Assembly: GCF_002295065.1 (NCBI RefSeq)
Contig: NZ_NSGG01000007.1
Span: forward strand, 186,001 to 250,000
Reading direction: 5' to 3'
Length of the DNA stretch: 64,000 nucleotides
From: Mesorhizobium sp. WSM3859
GTDB taxonomy: Bacteria; Pseudomonadota; Alphaproteobacteria; Rhizobiales; Rhizobiaceae
A model generated the notes under the pieces. That model saw nothing but the letters and a program-made list of their open reading frames with translations, was not told the origin of the DNA and did not search any database. Every line of letters begins with the position of its first letter. Position 1 is the first letter of the stretch. Positions 1 through 5,898 of the stretch are shown here, piece after piece. Both the position numbers and the translations under genes were made by a program.

Positions 1-127
1 CCTCGTTGCGCGTGGCCGCCATTGGTCTTCGGGAACCTTGTCCTCGTCGACCCAGCGCTGGAACGCCCCGCGCATCACGTCGAATTCGAAATAGGGGCCG
101 TTGTCGTTGGACGATATGCTTGGCCAT
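1..127 (-). pseudogene. small hypothetical protein, cut by window edge, possibly frameshifted
   Basis: On the minus strand an open frame reads SNDNGPYFEFDVMRGAFQRW and continues to the window edge with protein-like composition (VDEDKVPEDQW follows). The only nearby ATG (127) gives MAKHI in a frame one base off, so the natural fusion MAKHI-SNDNG needs removal of one base near 112-113. This is either a broken gene, a sequencing error, or a gene whose real start I cannot see. The family was not recognised. Two further genes in this accessory stretch show the same kind of single-base break. Confidence 0.35.
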
Positions 128-166
128 GAGCCGAAAACCCCAAGCCGCCCTGATATGTTCCAACCT

Positions 167-412
167 TTAGGTCGTCCCCTCTGGGATATCTGCCTCAGCT
201 GAAACCACGCATTCAATCCTGATGTGCATAAGTTCCCTGCCGGTAATGTCGCGGATCGTGCAGACGACATCGCGGGTCTTGGCGCTTAGCAGCATTCGGC
301 GGGCGATTTCGAAGGCTCGTTCCTTGGCCTCCTTCATCCCCCTCAGTTCCTTCCCTCGGGCGTCGTGATAGACATCCCCGCTATGGGAGAGTTCAAAGAA
401 ATATCTCGCCAT
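167..412 (-). CDS. DUF6894-like small protein
   Basis: An 81-residue protein starting MARYFFEL and then carrying an acidic HSGDVYHDARGKEL segment, a helix rich in Ala, Glu and Arg (about 30-48), and a strand-rich end (VVCTIRDITGREL). The N-terminal RYFF followed by a D..G.EL segment is typical of the small DUF6894-type proteins abundant in Rhizobiales, whose function is unknown. I place the start at the ATG giving MARYFF rather than nine bases upstream because family members begin this way. It has no operon partner; the minus-strand partial gene lies downstream of it. Confidence 0.6.
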   Translation of the reverse strand: MARYFFELSHSGDVYHDARGKELRGMKEAKERAFEIARRMLLSAKTRDVVCTIRDITGRELMHIRIECVVSAEADIPEGTT

Positions 413-506
413 GACGGACAAACGCCGCTCAGACGAAAAAAGTCCGGCCGTTTTAGAGGGTCCGCCCTAAGCCCGAGACACCCGGTTGCGGCGATCATGG
501 CGCGCA

Positions 507-641
507 ATGGTCGCTATTGCCGTCACTCTGCCGACCGAAATTCGCGAACGGCTATGGCAGCGCATGCAGCAGGGCAAGACGGGTGGGCCCACCCCAAACC
601 GGTACCGACGGCTGTCGCTGGCGCGGATGTCGAAGGGGTGA
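507..641 (+). CDS. hypothetical 44-residue protein
   Basis: ATG GTC GCT opens a short frame reading MVAIAVTLPTEIRERLWQRM and ending LARMSKG. It has a hydrophobic start, an amphipathic helix and a basic tail, which looks protein-like rather than random. The upstream frame is open only to 471, and no strong ribosome binding site is visible. Nothing is known of its function. The rest of the 421-840 gap holds no other convincing gene. Confidence 0.3.
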   Translation: MVAIAVTLPTEIRERLWQRMQQGKTGGPTPNRYRRLSLARMSKG

Positions 642-777
642 GCCCGGCATACCGGCCAGGTGAAATTCTGCGAGGCGAGCATAGCTAAGGCTTGCCTCGC
701 TCCAGAATCTCCGGGAGGCACAGCCGAACGGCCGATCACGCTAGCGCAGGAACCGCCGTTACCCTGAAGCGGCGTTT

Positions 778-804
778 GGAACCTCTTTCGGTAAGCGCAC
801 GTTT
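778..804 (+). promoter_or_regulatory. EcfG-type general stress response promoter
   Basis: GGAAC (778-782), 17 bases, then CGTTT (800-804). This matches the rhizobial EcfG/RpoE2 consensus GGAAC-N16-17-CGTT. It lies 36 bases upstream of the exported protein at 840, the expected distance. A second GGAAC at 749-753 has no correctly spaced partner. Confidence 0.6.
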
Positions 805-839
805 TCCTTCTAGGATTATTATCTCAGGAGGTAGGTCCG

Positions 840-1118
840 ATGAATATCAAGATGTTCACAATGGGCGCCCTTGCGCTCGCGATGATGAGTAGTGCAGCAA
901 TGGCTGGATCCACGTCTGCCCTCGATGATCCGGCCAAGATGTCGCCGTTCTTCACCGATGCCGGGATGAAGACCCTGAGATCGGAAGCCGATTTCAAAAC
1001 GGCCTGGATGGCGATGAAACCTGACGAACGAGCTGCGGTGCTGAAAGACTGCGGCGATGCGACCCTCAACAAGGCCCATGCCGATTTCTGCGCTATGGCC
1101 AAGAAGATGGGCGGCTAG
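840..1118 (+). CDS. small exported hypothetical protein, stress-promoter controlled
   Basis: A 92-residue protein. Residues 1-22 form a signal peptide (MNIKMFTMGALALAMMSSAAMA), so the mature product is a periplasmic protein of about 70 residues. The mature part is helical, with repeated MSPFFTDAGMKTL and MKPDERAAVLKDC segments and two Cys (near residues 73 and 86) that could form a disulfide. An excellent ribosome binding site (AGGAGGT, 827-833) precedes the ATG. The EcfG-type promoter directly upstream suggests induction in the general stress response. The family is unknown. Confidence 0.75.
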   Translation: MNIKMFTMGALALAMMSSAAMAGSTSALDDPAKMSPFFTDAGMKTLRSEADFKTAWMAMKPDERAAVLKDCGDATLNKAHADFCAMAKKMGG

Positions 1119-1208
1119 CTTGTTCTGACGGTCATCCTTGAGGAAAGGCGGACCATGGCCCGCCTTTCTGTTGCCACCTACCGCGCCAAGCTGCCGTAGC
1201 GAGAAGCT

Positions 1209-1433
1209 TCAATTCAGCGTCGATTCGCCACCCATCAACTCGGTGAGAAAGGACGCGGCGATCAGATCGTCCGCGTCGATGCGTAAGGAGCCTTCGCCGC
1301 GTCCCATGATGGCTGCGACCTTCCAGAAGGTCTTAATCTCGTGCTCGGTGATCCTAGCGTTCTGCATCCTGCTTTTAAGATCGGCGACACGCATCCCGAG
1401 CGAAAGGGATGTTCCGACTTCTCTATTCGACAT
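1209..1433 (-). CDS. hypothetical protein
   Basis: A 74-residue protein starting MSNREVGTSLSLGMRVADL. The start is fixed by a strong GAGGAGG site upstream on the minus strand; the longer frame to 1496 has no such signal. The sequence is mainly helical (VADLKSRMQNARITEHEIK) and ends in an acidic-hydrophobic DADDLIAASFLTELMGGE stretch. There are no recognisable motifs, signal peptide or membrane segment. It is transcribed away from the candidate small RNA at 1650. Confidence 0.6.
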   Translation of the reverse strand: MSNREVGTSLSLGMRVADLKSRMQNARITEHEIKTFWKVAAIMGRGEGSLRIDADDLIAASFLTELMGGESTLN

Positions 1434-1618
1434 TTGGTCAGTCCTCCTCTCCCCACCCGAGTCTGTTTCGCAGCCGCCTATTCGCAGCCTGCCCATACCC
1501 TGGTGTTGCTTTGAGGAGCATCAGCATGCCCGCTCATGAGAATCTTCTGATATTATGAATGAATGATGAATGGCTCCGTGGCTCTGGGCAGCCCTTCGCC
1601 TTCCTGTTGTTGCAGCCA

Positions 1619-1644
1619 GGAACAATTTTCAAGGGGTCGAGTTT
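1619..1644 (+). promoter_or_regulatory. EcfG-like promoter for a candidate small RNA
   Basis: GGAAC (1619-1623), 17 bases, GTTT (1641-1644), equivalent to GGAAC-N16-aGTTT. The -10 part lacks the preferred C. The element stands just upstream of a short non-coding stretch that ends in a strong terminator. Confidence 0.4.
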
Positions 1645-1649
1645 CCACG

Positions 1650-1734
1650 ATGAGCGGCCCCCTCCGGACCGCTCGCCCTTGGTAGACCCCCATTTACAGC
1701 CCGTCGCTTGGTAGTTGGCGACGGGCTTTTTCTT
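1650..1734 (+). ncRNA. candidate small RNA with anti-Shine-Dalgarno loop
   Basis: About 85 nt with no plausible protein (the ATG at 1650 gives 11 codons). Hairpin 1 pairs GAGCGG (1652-1657) with CCGCTC (1669-1674) and exposes a C-rich loop containing CCUCC. A linker with ACCCCC follows. Hairpin 2 is a perfect rho-independent terminator, GCCCGTCGC (1699-1707) with GCGACGGGC (1718-1726), followed by a T-run. Rhizobial trans-acting RNAs of the alpha-r14/cuckoo type have CCUCC loops; the resemblance is in design, not proven homology. The 5' end is inferred from the promoter. Confidence 0.45.
1699..1734 (+). terminator. rho-independent terminator
   Basis: Nine perfect base pairs (1699-1707 with 1718-1726) and TTTTTCTT immediately after. 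No protein gene ends upstream on this strand, so it most likely ends the small RNA. Confidence 0.75.
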
Positions 1735-1767
1735 CTCACGTCTTGCGCTTCGGCGGAACGTGGCTCG

Positions 1768-2023
1768 TCACCACCCGACAGCGCTCGCCTTGACCGTGAT
1801 GCCAAGATCCTTGTCGTCGACCGTCACGGTGTCCTCATCGACGCGTGTGACCTCGCCGGTTAGCTCGATCTTCTGACCGCTGATGTGAGGCGTTGTGTCT
1901 ACGATCGAGTGGGGGCTGGTGATATGAGGGAGTCAGCACGCTCACTCGATCCTCAGTGACGCGCTTGCGGATCGTCGCGGTGATCGCAACCTTATCGCCG
2001 ACCTTGATGCTGCCCTTCGCCAT
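1768..2023 (-). pseudogene. small hypothetical protein split by a one-base frameshift
   Basis: The minus-strand frame from ATG 2023 gives MAKGSIKVGDKVAITATIRK and RVTEDRVSV, then breaks down near a run of five G (1911-1915 on the plus strand). Removing one base joins it to a second frame reading GQKIELTGEVTRVDEDTVTV and ending KASAVGW with stop at 1768. Together they make about 84 residues, beta-rich, with repeated K/V-G-D/E-V patterns suggesting a small barrel. The feature is 256 bases long, one more than a multiple of three. It may be a real break or a sequencing error in the homopolymer. Family not recognised. Confidence 0.55.
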
Positions 2024-2070
2024 GCAATGAGTCTGGCGCGGGCTGTGGCCTAGTCAAGGCGGCTGCTAAT

Positions 2071-2245
2071 GGAACATCAGGCCCCCAGGTGAAGTTGATC
2101 AATCAGACGGCGCACGGGTTTGGCTGCTTTCCACCCGGCGTCGCGTCGGGTGGGGTTCATCGCAACCAGGCCCACACTGGAAATGCGAATCCGCAGGGAG
2201 GCCCGATAAAGAGCCCGCTTGGCACCCATGGCAGGCGGGCTCTTT
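2071..2245 (+). ncRNA. possible second stress-controlled short transcript
   Basis: GGAAC (2071-2075), 18 bases, GTT (2094-2096) resembles an EcfG site with weak -10. The following 140 bases contain no convincing frame, a hairpin with CCACCCG/CGGGTGG arms near 2145-2167, and end in a strong hairpin at 2208-2245. Weaker than the candidate at 1650: the arrangement is the same but neither the promoter nor the RNA structure is as clear. Confidence 0.25.
2208..2245. terminator. bidirectional terminator hairpin
   Basis: AAAGAGCCCGC (2208-2218) pairs perfectly with GCGGGCTCTTT (2235-2245). The A and T runs on both sides let it act on either strand, ending the candidate transcript from the left and minus-strand transcripts from the gene at 2432-2651. 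Confidence 0.65.
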
Positions 2246-2367
2246 CACAATTACAATAGACCATCGCAGGTTGCGTGATGGGACCTCAGTCCTCTTGCGG
2301 TACGAGAGGTTATCGAAGATTTTTACCTTACCGCCGAGTTGAAACCACTTCCGGTGTCGGCGGCCAG

Positions 2368-2412
2368 GCCCGGCTCGCATAATCCTGTGTCACCTCGATC
2401 TGCGAGCCGGGC
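2368..2412 (-). repeat. hairpin repeat with conserved loop, copy 1
   Basis: Twelve-base perfect arms (GCCCGGCTCGCA 2368-2379; TGCGAGCCGGGC 2401-2412) around a 21-base loop containing AATCCTGTGTCACCT. A second copy with nearly the same loop but different arm ends is at 4557-4600. Both stand directly after the stop of a minus-strand gene. No T-run follows on either strand. Confidence 0.65.
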
Positions 2413-2431
2413 TTTGCGCCTAGCCAACTCG

Positions 2432-2651
2432 TCATTTGGCAAAATCCTTGGGCTGCTCCTCCGCAATGCCGAATTCGTGGACGGTGCCTTCCCCGTTCGT
2501 CGACAACGCGAATCCAGTGTTCTTGTAAAGCCTTGGTGGAGATCGCCTTACCCGTTAGGGTCTCTGCGGCGCTGAGCGCATCAGGTGCCTCCGCGGATGT
2601 CGTGGCAAGCAAGCGTTCGCCATAGAACTCTTCGATTTGAAAACGCGCCAT
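2432..2651 (-). pseudogene. small hypothetical protein split by a one-base frameshift
   Basis: ATG 2651 follows a good GGGAGGG ribosome binding site and gives MARFQIEEFYGERLLATTSA, continuing through a helical region to HWIRVVDER. The frame then leaves protein-like sequence at a run of four G (plus-strand C-run 2491-2494). With one base removed it continues EGTVHEFGIAEEQPKDFAK to a stop at 2432, a product of about 72 residues. The length (220) is one over a multiple of three. As for the gene at 1768, this could be decay or an assembly error. Function unknown. Confidence 0.55.
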
Positions 2652-2756
2652 CGGAACCCTCCCGAATCCAATAGCAACGCCCTCCGAAAGAGAAGGTTCA
2701 AGGGTCACAACTAAGATCAGCGGAACCTAATATGCGGCTCATGCTTATGGAAAATG

Positions 2757-3137
2757 ATGAGCACGCGCGGCGCCAATTTCCTCGAGCGTTGGATGGCAGA
2801 GCATCTGCCTGAAGTGGTGACGGATGACCCTGCCGCGATAAGCGATCTGACCGACCAAGCAATGGAAGCGGCACACCTGGAGGGCATCGAGGTAGCAGAA
2901 ATCTATGAGCAGGTCGGCAGCGTCTTCGAGGTGATTGCTGAGGCGATGCAGCACCGCGAAGCCAGCCCTGCCGACGAGATGGTTCTTGATCTCCTGGCGG
3001 CCCGGCTCGCTCGGGAAGCAAGCATCACCGAAAAGCAGGCCGGCGAACTGATCGAGCGGCTCGGCACCGACTGGGATTCATTGCTTAATGAAGCTCACTT
3101 CCTGAAAGAGCTTGAAGGCCGGCTGGGGCAGGAATAA
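2757..3137 (+). CDS. DUF768 family protein
   Basis: A 126-residue soluble helical protein starting MSTRGANFLERWMAEHLPEV. The opening MSTR..NFL.RW, the D..A.....LTD...A......I...EI centre and the EQVGSVFEVIAEAMQH segment are the pattern of DUF768, a family of unknown function found almost only in Mesorhizobium and relatives. The C-terminal third is a second helical region (about 72-126). An ATG three bases upstream is also possible; no strong binding site decides. The following gene starts 41 bases downstream and may be co-transcribed. Confidence 0.7.
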   Translation: MSTRGANFLERWMAEHLPEVVTDDPAAISDLTDQAMEAAHLEGIEVAEIYEQVGSVFEVIAEAMQHREASPADEMVLDLLAARLAREASITEKQAGELIERLGTDWDSLLNEAHFLKELEGRLGQE

Positions 3138-3178
3138 ATCCCTCAGTGGTGCGGCGACCCCCCACAACGAGGATCGCC

Positions 3179-3445
3179 ATGGGCAAGGAATTTCCGTTTT
3201 CAGAAGCCACGCTCGGCAGCAAGCTTGCGGGCGGCGGTGGGCTATCCGTCTACTGCCTCACATGCGAGCGCCGAGCGGTTCTCGACGTCGCTGCACTGGC
3301 CAGGCGGTTCGGGCCGGACCAGCCATGCCTTCATTGGGATCTGCTGAAAATCATCTACTGCCACGAGTGCCGCGCCGCTGGCCGCGACGACCGGAACCTG
3401 CAGTTCACAAACCACGCGGTGACGCCTGAGAAGCGGAAGGGCTGA
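3179..3445 (+). CDS. small zinc-ribbon-like hypothetical protein
   Basis: An 88-residue protein beginning MGKEFPFSEATLGSKLAGGG. Two Cys pairs, CLTCERRA (about residue 30) and YCHEC (about 62), plus Cys at CLHWD suggest a zinc-binding fold. Similar short rhizobial proteins with paired Cys are uncharacterised. The start is the ATG at 3179 preceded by AGGA; the frame is open upstream but without a start signal. It is likely in one transcript with the DUF768 gene. No catalytic motif is seen. Confidence 0.6.
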   Translation: MGKEFPFSEATLGSKLAGGGGLSVYCLTCERRAVLDVAALARRFGPDQPCLHWDLLKIIYCHECRAAGRDDRNLQFTNHAVTPEKRKG

Positions 3446-3822
3446 ACGCCCTATCCATAAGCGGCCCGGCAGTCCTGCGCTCTGTTGGGGCGTTGGGTTG
3501 AACCGCCGGGCCTAGCCGACTCGGGGTGGCGTCGCGGGAGTCGGCTGATGCAGAGGTTACATTAGCAAGGGTGCATGAATATCACGGTTGGTTACGTTCC
3601 ACTGATTCTCTGTCCGGGTCCCGTGCCGCCGGGCGGCCCGGCGCGAAGCGGGGTAGGCTCCACGAGCCGGGCCTGACCGGCGGGCACTAGATACACTGCA
3701 CCGGCTGGTGAAGATTGTATCAGCTGTGGCTAAAGCTTCCGTCGTGTGAACAGAGGACGCTGCGAAGGCGCCTGAACAACGCAAAGGCTTGAAGCCTTGC
3801 CCATGAGGCGATTTCCGCTTTC
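3446..3822. other. hairpin-rich gap without a gene
   Basis: No convincing coding frame. It holds a GGCCCGGC/GCCGGGCC hairpin (3463-3512), a perfect nine-base AGCCGACTC/GAGTCGGCT hairpin (3514-3546), and a further GCCCGGC/GCCGGGC pair near 3629-3685. These share arm sequences with the repeats at 2368 and 4557 but not their conserved loop. No T-runs follow, so they are not simple terminators. Confidence 0.4.
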
Positions 3823-4023
3823 TTACAGAACCGGGCGGTTTGGCTTCCGCGGTTCCGGCAAGCTGTTACACGGATTTGCGGCCAATGCGGCTAAGCGCCA
3901 GTCTCTTTGGCACATCTCCCTCGCCAATTCATTGCGATCATCATCAGCGGTCGCTCGACCTTTCTTCGCGGCAACCAGATAGTCAGCTCTGTTCGTGCGG
4001 TAGTCTTCCTTTTTTGCAGACAT
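3823..4023 (-). CDS. hypothetical basic protein
   Basis: A 66-residue protein starting MSAKKEDYRTNRADYLVAAK. It follows an excellent GGGAGGAAACG ribosome binding site, which fixes the start. Residues 1-40 are charged and helical, and the end (NSLPEPRKPNRPVL) is proline-rich. No membrane segment or known motif. It stands alone, flanked by hairpin-rich non-coding DNA on both sides. Confidence 0.6.
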   Translation of the reverse strand: MSAKKEDYRTNRADYLVAAKKGRATADDDRNELAREMCQRDWRLAALAANPCNSLPEPRKPNRPVL

Positions 4024-4244
4024 CGTTTCCTCCCGGATTCCGCAGGCATTGCCCTCCTTCTGGCCTGACGGGGGAACACACTAGCTGCCGATATGTCGTG
4101 CGAGTCCACCGATTGAGGATTGTGTAGAACGATTTATCGGCGGGCTGCCGAATTCTAGGCGGTGTAGACGGCGGCGCGACCGCAGCCTGCGTGGTCTTAA
4201 CATTTGTACGCGCGCCCGCCCGACTGTGAGCGCACCCCACTTCA

Positions 4245-4271
4245 CCCGCTGGCTCGGCCGGCGGGCTTTTT
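4245..4271 (+). terminator. strong orphan terminator
   Basis: CCCGCTGGC (4245-4253), loop TCG, GCCGGCGGG (4257-4265), then TTTTT. It ends a plus-strand transcript from the 4024-4244 gap, in which I see no protein gene; a small RNA is possible but I found no clear promoter. Confidence 0.65.
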
Positions 4272-4339
4272 CTGTGCTTGACAACCGGCAGTAGCACAGG
4301 CCAGTTTCGCCGCGTTTGAGGGATCAACCGGGGGATACC

Positions 4340-4447
4340 ATGAAGAAGACTTATCAGAAGCCAGTCTTGACGAAGCGTGAGCGGCTGACCAGCATCGCGG
4401 CAGGTGGCGGCCCGTCGATCCCGCCGGCTCCGCCGCCTGTTCCCTGA
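4340..4447 (+). CDS. putative lasso-type RiPP precursor peptide
   Basis: A 35-residue peptide: leader MKKTYQKPVLTKRERLTSIA, then core-like AGGGPSIPPAPPPVP. The KK.Y.KP.L.KRE.L pattern is the recognition leader of the lasso-type RiPP precursor group (Y..P.L...G/E.L), frequent as orphan 'putative RiPP precursor' in alphaproteobacteria. GGGGGAT precedes the ATG and a TTGACA element lies at about 4277. A terminator follows 18 bases after the stop, so it is a single-gene transcript. No lasso cyclase, leader protease or RRE protein is nearby, and the proline-rich core lacks a well-placed Asp/Glu for a lasso ring, so the product may not be a lasso peptide. Confidence 0.6.
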   Translation: MKKTYQKPVLTKRERLTSIAAGGGPSIPPAPPPVP

Positions 4448-4465
4448 ACGCTCAGATGTTGAAGA

Positions 4466-4495
4466 AAGCCCGTCGGCTCCAGTCGGCGGGCTTTT
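4466..4495 (+). terminator. terminator of the RiPP precursor gene
   Basis: AAGCCCG (4466-4472) pairs with CGGGCTT (4487-4493) around a GC-rich extended stem, followed by TTTTCT. It lies 18 bases after the peptide stop codon. Confidence 0.65.
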
Positions 4496-4556
4496 CTGTT
4501 GCCTGAACTTCTTTACCGGCGCACAGTTTTGTGCTCCCGCCCCAATTGCTGCAGTA

Positions 4557-4600
4557 GGCCCGGCCCGAAATCCTGTGTCACCTTGATCTAGAGCCGGGCC
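4557..4600 (-). repeat. hairpin repeat with conserved loop, copy 2
   Basis: GGCCCGGC (4557-4564) and GCCGGGCC (4593-4600) enclose a loop with AATCCTGTGTCACCT then TGATCTA, about 20 of 22 loop bases equal to copy 1 at 2368-2412. It starts two bases after the stop of the minus-strand gene at 4602. Confidence 0.65.
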
Positions 4601-4601
4601 G

Positions 4602-4982
4602 CTAATTCAGCCTCGGCGCTCGGTCTGCCACAAACGGGGCCAGGGCATTGGCAATCCGCTGCAGGAAATCCTCATAGTCGGGAATGATGCCGTCGGGTTC
4701 GATGAAGATGTCAACACTGTCCTGTCGGCCAGGATGCTCGATCGTCACCGTGAAGACATAGCCAGGCATGGCGGCCGACAATGCGGCTTCCATGCGCGAC
4801 CTGTAGGTGATGCTTTCGTACCGTGGTTCCCTCGGTGGAACGATGAGGAACTGCCTCGCTGCCAAGCCGGTCGCCATGCGTTCCGCTATGCGGTCAAGCC
4901 ACTGCATGATCTTCGCCCCCGCGAAATTCCCCGCCTGAAAATCCAGCGGCCGACGCATACGAGGATTTTGGGTCCGGTACAT
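4602..4982 (-). CDS. hypothetical soluble protein
   Basis: About 126 residues if started at the ATG giving MYRTQNPRMRRPLDFQAG. A helical N-terminal half (MQWLDRIAERMATGLAARQF) precedes a strand-rich half (YVFTVTIEHPGRQDSVDIFI) and a C-terminal helix. Other in-frame ATGs (giving MRRPLDF or MQWLDR) are possible starts, and no clear binding site decides. No known motif, signal peptide or membrane segment. The stop is followed at once by the conserved-loop hairpin, which may protect or end the transcript. Confidence 0.5.
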   Translation of the reverse strand: MYRTQNPRMRRPLDFQAGNFAGAKIMQWLDRIAERMATGLAARQFLIVPPREPRYESITYRSRMEAALSAAMPGYVFTVTIEHPGRQDSVDIFIEPDGIIPDYEDFLQRIANALAPFVADRAPRLN

Positions 4983-5091
4983 GAAAGCGTCGGCCGCCAG
5001 TATTGGGCGGGGGGCGCGTCTCAATCGACGCAAGGCCAGCTTAGGCGCGCCGTCTGCGCCTTCAATTAGGATGCCCTGTCATGGTGAATGG

Positions 5092-5304
5092 TTAGTTACT
5101 ATCCACAGCCTTCCGGAGCAGCCGGGAGAGGTGCACCCGATGGAGTGCCTGCATGTCCTCGAAGAGGTGGAGCAAGTCGATGGCGTCGTCCGTCGGCAAT
5201 CCGTCGCTGCTAAACTGCTGGACAATGTGGTGCTGCCGGCTCAGATGACGCTTTCCTAGTTCCACGTGCCGCTGCACCATTCGAATGTCGTCGGCGAGTG
5301 CCAT
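5092..5304 (-). CDS. hypothetical helical protein
   Basis: A 70-residue protein beginning MALADDIRMVQRHVELGKRH. It is strongly helical and rich in His (RQHHIVQQF, LLHLFEDMQALHRVHL), a composition resembling small rhizobial proteins of unknown role. An upstream ATG (5352) would add 16 residues. Its upstream neighbour on the same strand is the doubtful frame at 5339-5542. Confidence 0.5.
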   Translation of the reverse strand: MALADDIRMVQRHVELGKRHLSRQHHIVQQFSSDGLPTDDAIDLLHLFEDMQALHRVHLSRLLRKAVDSN

Positions 5305-5338
5305 TGAACGAGACGATCTGCGCCCTTTTTTCGCAACG

Positions 5339-5542
5339 TCACTTAAAAGCATACCATGACACGGCGGAATTCAACTCATCGGCCACCCGAGGCCATTCCA
5401 TTTCGTCGCGCCTTTCGTGGACCTCGCGGCCGGGCCCGATCCTGGCTGCTTCAAGCGGCGAACTTGCACTCACGAGCTGTTCCGATTTCACGAAGTCACC
5501 GACATGACCTCGACCACATAGCGCTTCAAGTCCCGCCTCCAT
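5339..5542 (-). CDS. uncertain open reading frame
   Basis: A 67-residue frame starting MEAGLEALCGRGHVGDFVKS and ending NSAVSWYAFK. Composition is moderately protein-like, and it would sit just upstream of the gene at 5092. No binding site or family is visible, and the reading could be chance in GC-rich DNA. The first 20 residues may be in the wrong frame. Confidence 0.25.
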   Translation of the reverse strand: MEAGLEALCGRGHVGDFVKSEQLVSASSPLEAARIGPGREVHERRDEMEWPRVADELNSAVSWYAFK

Positions 5543-5586
5543 GTTTCTTACCGAAACAACTGTGAGGACGAGGGCTGGTTCCCGAT

Positions 5587-5811
5587 CTACGCCTTGATGC
5601 TCGGCGCGGGCGGCTTCGGCGAGCCGTCGAACGACAACCGCTCCACCGTGGCAACAATCGCCACCGACAGTGCCTCGGCTTCATCGAGCAGCGTAGGGCC
5701 ATAGTGCCCGTTCACCTGCTCCTCGCTCATCAGCACGCCTGGCGGGCAATGCTCCTCGATCGTCGCGCGGATCATGCGCAGTGCGGCGCGGCAAGCAGGG
5801 TCGTTTTCCAT
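5587..5811 (-). CDS. hypothetical protein with possible stress promoter
   Basis: A 74-residue protein from the ATG giving MENDPACRAALRMIRATIEE. A longer form would need the TTG at 5829, but that overlaps the -10 part of an EcfG-like promoter, so the ATG at 5811 with a very short leader is preferred. The middle (MSEEQVNGHYGPTLLDEAEA) and the proline-rich end match no family I recognise. It is divergent from the DNA ligase gene. Confidence 0.5.
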   Translation of the reverse strand: MENDPACRAALRMIRATIEEHCPPGVLMSEEQVNGHYGPTLLDEAEALSVAIVATVERLSFDGSPKPPAPSIKA

Positions 5812-5819
5812 AAACAAAT

Positions 5820-5846
5820 AAACATTCAATTTTGCTAAAATGTTCC
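5820..5846 (-). promoter_or_regulatory. possible EcfG-type promoter
   Basis: On the minus strand GGAAC (5846-5842), 18 bases, GTTT (5823-5820), i.e. GGAAC-N17-tGTTT. It ends about 9 bases before the ATG at 5811, which implies a leaderless or nearly leaderless message. Confidence 0.35.
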
Positions 5847-5898
5847 GGAACTAAGGTAGCGGTCCCCGCCTTGAATCGCGTTGTGTTGGGGTTGTGCG

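Noticed and set aside
749..777. A second EcfG promoter upstream of the gene at 840
   Set aside because: The GGAAC at 749 is followed by CGTTT at 19 bases, longer than the 16-17 spacing known for this sigma factor.
3463..3512. tRNA-like structure with GGCCCGG/CCGGGCC ends
   Set aside because: Only 50 bases between the ends, no anticodon arm and no T-loop consensus; it is a simple hairpin.
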